In this document: in pieces, positions 5,392 through 8,830 of the stretch
How positions within the stretch are numbered: the first letter of the stretch is position 1
How the letters are laid out: every line of letters starts with the position of its first letter
NCBI RefSeq assembly: GCF_000160855.1
Contig: NZ_GG700752.1
Span: 384,298 to 393,127 of the forward strand
DNA from: Lactobacillus helveticus DSM 20075 = CGMCC 1.1877
GTDB taxonomy: Bacteria; Bacillota; Bacilli; Lactobacillales; Lactobacillaceae
Length of the DNA: 8,830 bases
Direction: 5' to 3'
Position numbers and translations under genes: made by a program
Notes under the pieces: generated by a model
What the model saw: the letters and a program-made list of their open reading frames with translations, nothing else
What the model was told of the DNA's origin: nothing
Database searches by the model: none

Positions 5392-8382
5392 ATGAGTGAG
5401 ATTAATAAAAAGAAATCACTAAGTGTCGGTCAAATTATTTGTATAATTTTGGCTGCATTTTTAATGCTAGTGCAAATGTATTCATGGGGTAAAACCTTTG
5501 GCAGAATGCCATTGAGTACCTTAATGAGATTTGTTCCAGGGATGTTGGACAAGGCAACGTTAGTGCTTGTGCCAATGGTCTTTGGGGCTGTATATAGCAA
5601 AAAGAAGATTCGACCAACTGAGGCCTATAGATTCTGGATCATTGCGGTCGTAACACTAGTACTTTTATACTTGGTTAACTTCTTTAAGCGACCAGGTAGC
5701 TTTAACATGTGGAAGCTTTGGGGCGTATTCTTCCCAGTTTTGACAAGTACCTCAGTATTGCTGGCTGGATTGATTTTTAGTATTTTGGCTCAACCATATT
5801 TATATGAGTTGCAGCATCGAATTACTACTAAGCAGAACTTATTGCTTCTTAGTGCATTGACATTAGTTGGCTTTGCCACTAGTGCTGGTACGATGTACTT
5901 CAATTACTCTATTTACGGCGCTTACCTTATTTTGTACTTTGCTTGGGGGATGTTCTTAGCCAACGTTAAGATCCCTAAGAAAGTATTCGGCTGGTCAATT
6001 GCCGCTGGAGTATTTTCATTCTTTGTAATGTTTATTGGTGTTCCAGGATTTAACGGTGTTTACTGGTATCAACGTTTGTCTGGTCGTAGTAGCGTTTACT
6101 CTTGGACTCCTAAGTTTTTAAGCAATCCTGCTTCACCATTCTTATTCTTAATGGTTTTGGCAGCATTCTTAATCTTTAGAAAAGTAATCGTTAGCTATAG
6201 CGCTAAGGATATGCGTTTCTTTATTCCAGTAATTATCTTTATGGATGCACCAATTATTGGTGGCTTCGCAAGCTCATTCCGCTTTACTAACAGCGCTGGT
6301 TTCAACAAGTTCTCGATGATCGTCATTATGATGATCGCAGCTCTTGCGTTGAATTATTTATATAACCGCTTTTTATTTAGAATAAAGCCGATTAAGAAGA
6401 CAGTTGAGTTCTTCAATAATCATGACAATTTAGCTGAAGTTCTTGAATATGGTTGGAAGAACTTTACAGCTTGGGTAGTTGAAAATCGAGTAAGACTTCT
6501 TACTTGGGGCTGGTTCTATATTCTGAGTTTGGTTTCATTCTTAATTGAATCAGACAACTTAAGAATTCAAATCACCACGGCTACTGATATCAATGCCTTA
6601 ATTTTCTTGCTCGGAACTAGATTCTTTGCAATTATTTTGACAGCCATTTTCTTGGATGCCATGTTTGCAATTTTCTACTTCATCACGACTCGTTACTGGA
6701 CCTCAACCATTTTGGTCAGTGTAATTACTATTGGTTGGGCTATTGCCAACAAGACCAAGCTTAACCTTCGTGGTGAACCTATTTATCCAACTGAACTTGA
6801 TGAAATTGTTAACTGGAAGACTTTGCTTCCAATGGTTGGTCAACAAAAGGTAATTATGATTGCCGTTGCTTTGGTAATTGTAATTGCTTTGACAATCTTC
6901 CTTGAAATCGAGTTTCCAATTAAGAAGAAAGGTTCATGGAAACGCCGTGGTATCTGGGCATTGCTTAGTTTGCTTTTGTTTATGACACCAGCTCGCTTCA
7001 ACCATGATGGCGGAATTATTTACCACATTAACCGTGGTTTTGATAACAAGCAATCATTCAGAAACCCTGAACGTGATATCCAAATTAACGGTCCTGTCTT
7101 AAACTTCTTGAACTACTTCGATTTACAGATTATGAATAAGCCATCTAATTACTCCAAGGCTACGATTAATCACTTGAATGAAAAGTACGGCAAGATCGCT
7201 GATGAAATTAACAAGACTAGAAAGAATACTTTAAAGGATCAAACTATTGTCTATAACTTGAGTGAAAGTTTCGTTGATCCATATACTTTCCCAACAGTTA
7301 AGATTGATCCTAAGGTTCCAAACCCAGTTAGGTTTATTCAATCAATGAAGGACAGATCTACTTACGGTAGCATGCTTAGTGCAGGTTACGGTGGTGGTAC
7401 TGCCAACATGGAATGGGAAACTTTGACAGGATTTAACATGGGTATGTTCAAGTCAACTTTGACTCCATATGTTCAAATTGTGCCAAATTATGACTTCTAC
7501 CCAACTCTTGGTATGGACTTCAATTACAAGTCTGCTGTTCACCCATTTATTGGTACTTACTACTCAAGAGTAGAAGACTACAAGAGATTTAAGTTCAATA
7601 AGTTTGTTTACCTTGGTTCTAAGTACAAGATTATTGACCAGAAGAAATTAGGCAAGAGTAGTTACAACTCTGACTTCACTACTTATGCAAATGGTTTGAA
7701 GCAAATCAACAGCATGAAGGGTGGTCAATTCATCAACTTAATTTCTATTCAAAACCACATGCCTTACAACAATTGGTATCCAAACAACGAATACATGGGT
7801 AAGGTATCAGGTGAACTCTTTAACACTGCCGCTGTTCGTGAACAAATGGCAACTTACATGAAGGGTGTTCAATACACTGATAAGGCTGTTAAGAAGTTCA
7901 TTGGTCAAATTGATAAGATCAAAAAGCCAATCACTATTGTCTTCTACGGTGACCACTACCCAAGTATCTTGTCACAAAACTACACTGCTAAATATCCTGT
8001 TCAAATGCACGCTACTCGCTACTTCATTTACTCAAACAAGTACGCAAGAGAACATGGTGCTAAGGAGAAGTTGACTCACAACACTAACTACGCCAACACT
8101 AGTGACTTCACTGCAATGATGCTTGAACAAACTAACTCTAAGGTAACTCCTTACCAAGCATTACTTACTGAAGTACACAAGAAGCTTCCTGCAATCACTA
8201 TTAACTTTAATGGTGATAAAGGCTTCCAATTAGTTGATCAAAAGGGACACTTCGTTGATCCTAAGAAATTGACTTCAGAACAACAAGCAATTTTGAATGA
8301 TTACGAAATGGTTCAATATGATATGACTGCTGGTCAAGCTTATGGCTTGAAGGCTAAGGGATTCTACAAGTTGAATAATTAA
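5392..8382 (+). CDS. LTA synthase/GacH-like sulfatase-fold membrane protein with AT3-like N-terminus
   Basis: The C-terminal domain (about 615-930) is an extracellular sulfatase/alkaline-phosphatase-fold transferase of the LtaS/GacH type, which moves glycerol phosphate from phosphatidylglycerol onto a polymer. Key residues are Glu625 (YNLSESF), the nucleophile Thr670 in GYGGGTANMEWETLTG, His789 (IQNHMPY), and Asp854-His855 (FYGDHYP). It is preceded by five helices (about 369-386, 402-428, 434-452, 486-506, 519-535) as in LtaS. Uniquely, residues 1-330 add about ten further helices with a flow like acyltransferase-3 proteins (SVLLAGLIFSILAQPYLYEL, then TTKQNLLLLSAL, and later SPFLFLMVLAAFLIFRKV), but without the AT3 catalytic His in helix 1. 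At 996 residues it is far longer than LtaS (~650) or GacH (~820). Ten plus five helices still put the catalytic domain outside. It lies 35 nt after the PlsY-like gene. AGGA is only 2 nt from the ATG, and AAGGA at 5373-5377 is 14 nt away, so initiation may be weak or coupled. Codon bias rises sharply in the C-terminal domain. Confidence 0.85.
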   Translation: MSEINKKKSLSVGQIICIILAAFLMLVQMYSWGKTFGRMPLSTLMRFVPGMLDKATLVLVPMVFGAVYSKKKIRPTEAYRFWIIAVVTLVLLYLVNFFKRPGSFNMWKLWGVFFPVLTSTSVLLAGLIFSILAQPYLYELQHRITTKQNLLLLSALTLVGFATSAGTMYFNYSIYGAYLILYFAWGMFLANVKIPKKVFGWSIAAGVFSFFVMFIGVPGFNGVYWYQRLSGRSSVYSWTPKFLSNPASPFLFLMVLAAFLIFRKVIVSYSAKDMRFFIPVIIFMDAPIIGGFASSFRFTNSAGFNKFSMIVIMMIAALALNYLYNRFLFRIKPIKKTVEFFNNHDNLAEVLEYGWKNFTAWVVENRVRLLTWGWFYILSLVSFLIESDNLRIQITTATDINALIFLLGTRFFAIILTAIFLDAMFAIFYFITTRYWTSTILVSVITIGWAIANKTKLNLRGEPIYPTELDEIVNWKTLLPMVGQQKVIMIAVALVIVIALTIFLEIEFPIKKKGSWKRRGIWALLSLLLFMTPARFNHDGGIIYHINRGFDNKQSFRNPERDIQINGPVLNFLNYFDLQIMNKPSNYSKATINHLNEKYGKIADEINKTRKNTLKDQTIVYNLSESFVDPYTFPTVKIDPKVPNPVRFIQSMKDRSTYGSMLSAGYGGGTANMEWETLTGFNMGMFKSTLTPYVQIVPNYDFYPTLGMDFNYKSAVHPFIGTYYSRVEDYKRFKFNKFVYLGSKYKIIDQKKLGKSSYNSDFTTYANGLKQINSMKGGQFINLISIQNHMPYNNWYPNNEYMGKVSGELFNTAAVREQMATYMKGVQYTDKAVKKFIGQIDKIKKPITIVFYGDHYPSILSQNYTAKYPVQMHATRYFIYSNKYAREHGAKEKLTHNTNYANTSDFTAMMLEQTNSKVTPYQALLTEVHKKLPAITINFNGDKGFQLVDQKGHFVDPKKLTSEQQAILNDYEMVQYDMTAGQAYGLKAKGFYKLNN

Positions 8383-8384
8383 AC

Positions 8385-8830
8385 GGGCTCTTTGTCAAAT
8401 CCTGCTGATAATGAGTAAATGAAGAGAATCAAGCAACCATTAAAAGGCTGTTTGGTTCTTTTTCTTTGTACAGATTTTCTTCCAAACGAATTCTGGTTAA
8501 GAGATTGGTAAAACTAGAATAGCCAAAGGCAGTTCGTTCAATTTGTTTAATTTTGCGGTTGAAGCCTTCAAGACAACCATTAGAATAAGGCAATTCTGCT
8601 CCATTGAGCACTGCTGTTAGATTGTGTTTAAAGGTTAATAGTGTTTTGTGCATTAGAGTTCCAATTTGATCTTTGCAGTTGATTAATGACTTAAGCTTTT
8701 GAGTATTACCCGTTTCAATGGCTTGAATAAAGTCCTGCATTAGGTTATATGAATTCTCTAAAGCAGTATTGGCATTGATGCCTTCTGTGACTACTTGGGC
8801 TTGAGTTAAGCAGTCTTTATAATGCCAATT
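8385..8830 (-). mobile_element. ISL3-family insertion sequence, one end, partial
   Basis: The left boundary is placed at GGGCTCTTTGTCAAATCC (from 8385), which matches the look of ISL3-family terminal inverted repeats (GG-[CT]-TCTTT start). It lies 44 bp outside the transposase stop codon, the usual spacing for the family. The element is inserted two bases after the stop codon of the LTA-synthase-like gene. The other inverted repeat and the target duplication (8 bp is typical) lie beyond the window, so whether the copy is complete is unknown. Confidence 0.75.
8429..8830 (-). CDS. ISL3-family transposase, C-terminal part
   Basis: The last ~133 residues of a DDE transposase of the ISL3 (IS204/IS1001/IS1096/IS1165) family, which cuts and joins the IS ends. 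The frame stays open from the stop TGA (8429-8431) to the right edge, reading NWHYKDCLTQAQVV at the edge, so the real start is outside; the Met at 8738-8740 is internal. The diagnostic C-terminal block is LPYSNGCLEGFNRKIKQIER followed by TAFGYSSFTNLLTRIRL, where the Glu of LEGFN is the third acidic residue of the DDE triad and the basic helix and GYxxFxNxxxRI close the family domain. There is no lesion in the visible part. It is convergent with the envelope operon on its left. Confidence 0.9.
   Translation of the reverse strand, partial: NWHYKDCLTQAQVVTEGINANTALENSYNLMQDFIQAIETGNTQKLKSLINCKDQIGTLMHKTLLTFKHNLTAVLNGAELPYSNGCLEGFNRKIKQIERTAFGYSSFTNLLTRIRLEENLYKEKEPNSLLMVA

Noticed and set aside
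7865..8074. 69-codon plus-strand frame inside the LTA-synthase-like gene
   Set aside because: It is an out-of-frame shadow overlapping the catalytic GDH motif region; its Ser/Leu/Thr-rich text arises from shifted codons.
8435..8465. AACCA/TGGTT hairpin with T-rich tail as a terminator for the envelope operon
   Set aside because: It has only 5-bp arms around a 13-nt loop and lies within the transposase coding end; too weak to call.
1..8830. CRISPR arrays, tRNA or rRNA genes, riboswitches
   Set aside because: No regularly spaced repeats, tRNA-like cloverleaf or recognisable leader RNA was found by reading both strands.

Overview
The window reads as low-GC Gram-positive chromosome from a Lactobacillus of the acidophilus/helveticus group. 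The evidence is its AT-rich, Lactobacillus-like codon use, AGGAGG-type ribosome binding sites, the gpmA-type phosphoglycerate mutase, a LytR-CpsA-Psr/LTA-synthase envelope locus and an ISL3-family insertion sequence. Two disabled genes plus an IS copy in 8.8 kb fit a lineage undergoing gene decay, as is known for dairy L. helveticus. The species itself is an inference.

Layout, left to right. Positions 1-1225, minus strand: two tandem lipoprotein genes of one family. The upstream one (470-1225) is intact. The downstream one (1-456, running off the left edge) has a one-base homopolymer frameshift inside its signal peptide. A divergent intergenic region with two small dyads follows. gpmA (1388-2080, plus strand) has codon use typical of a highly expressed glycolytic gene and ends in two tandem hairpins. 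A pcp gene (2302-2904) is complete and keeps all its catalytic residues, but a TAA replaces codon 14. A short aldose-1-epimerase-like gene (2968-3528) has its own TTGACA promoter and a strong terminator.

Positions 3587-8382 hold the main locus, an apparent three-gene operon started by an extended -10 promoter (TGTTATAAT). It encodes a LytR-CpsA-Psr (LCP) glycopolymer ligase, a PlsY-family integral membrane protein whose stop codon arrangement couples it to the LCP gene, and a 996-residue membrane protein. The last protein joins a 10-helix, acyltransferase-3-like N-terminal half to a 5-helix plus extracellular sulfatase-fold LTA-synthase/GacH-like phosphoglycerol transferase. The PlsY-like protein keeps the phosphate-binding loop but has lost several residues needed in canonical PlsY. 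Together these look like a cell-envelope glycopolymer modification and attachment unit in which glycerol-phosphate chemistry is the likely common thread.

From 8385 to the right edge lies one end of an ISL3-family IS. It is inserted two bases after the stop codon of the 996-residue protein, and its transposase gene is on the minus strand and runs out of the window.
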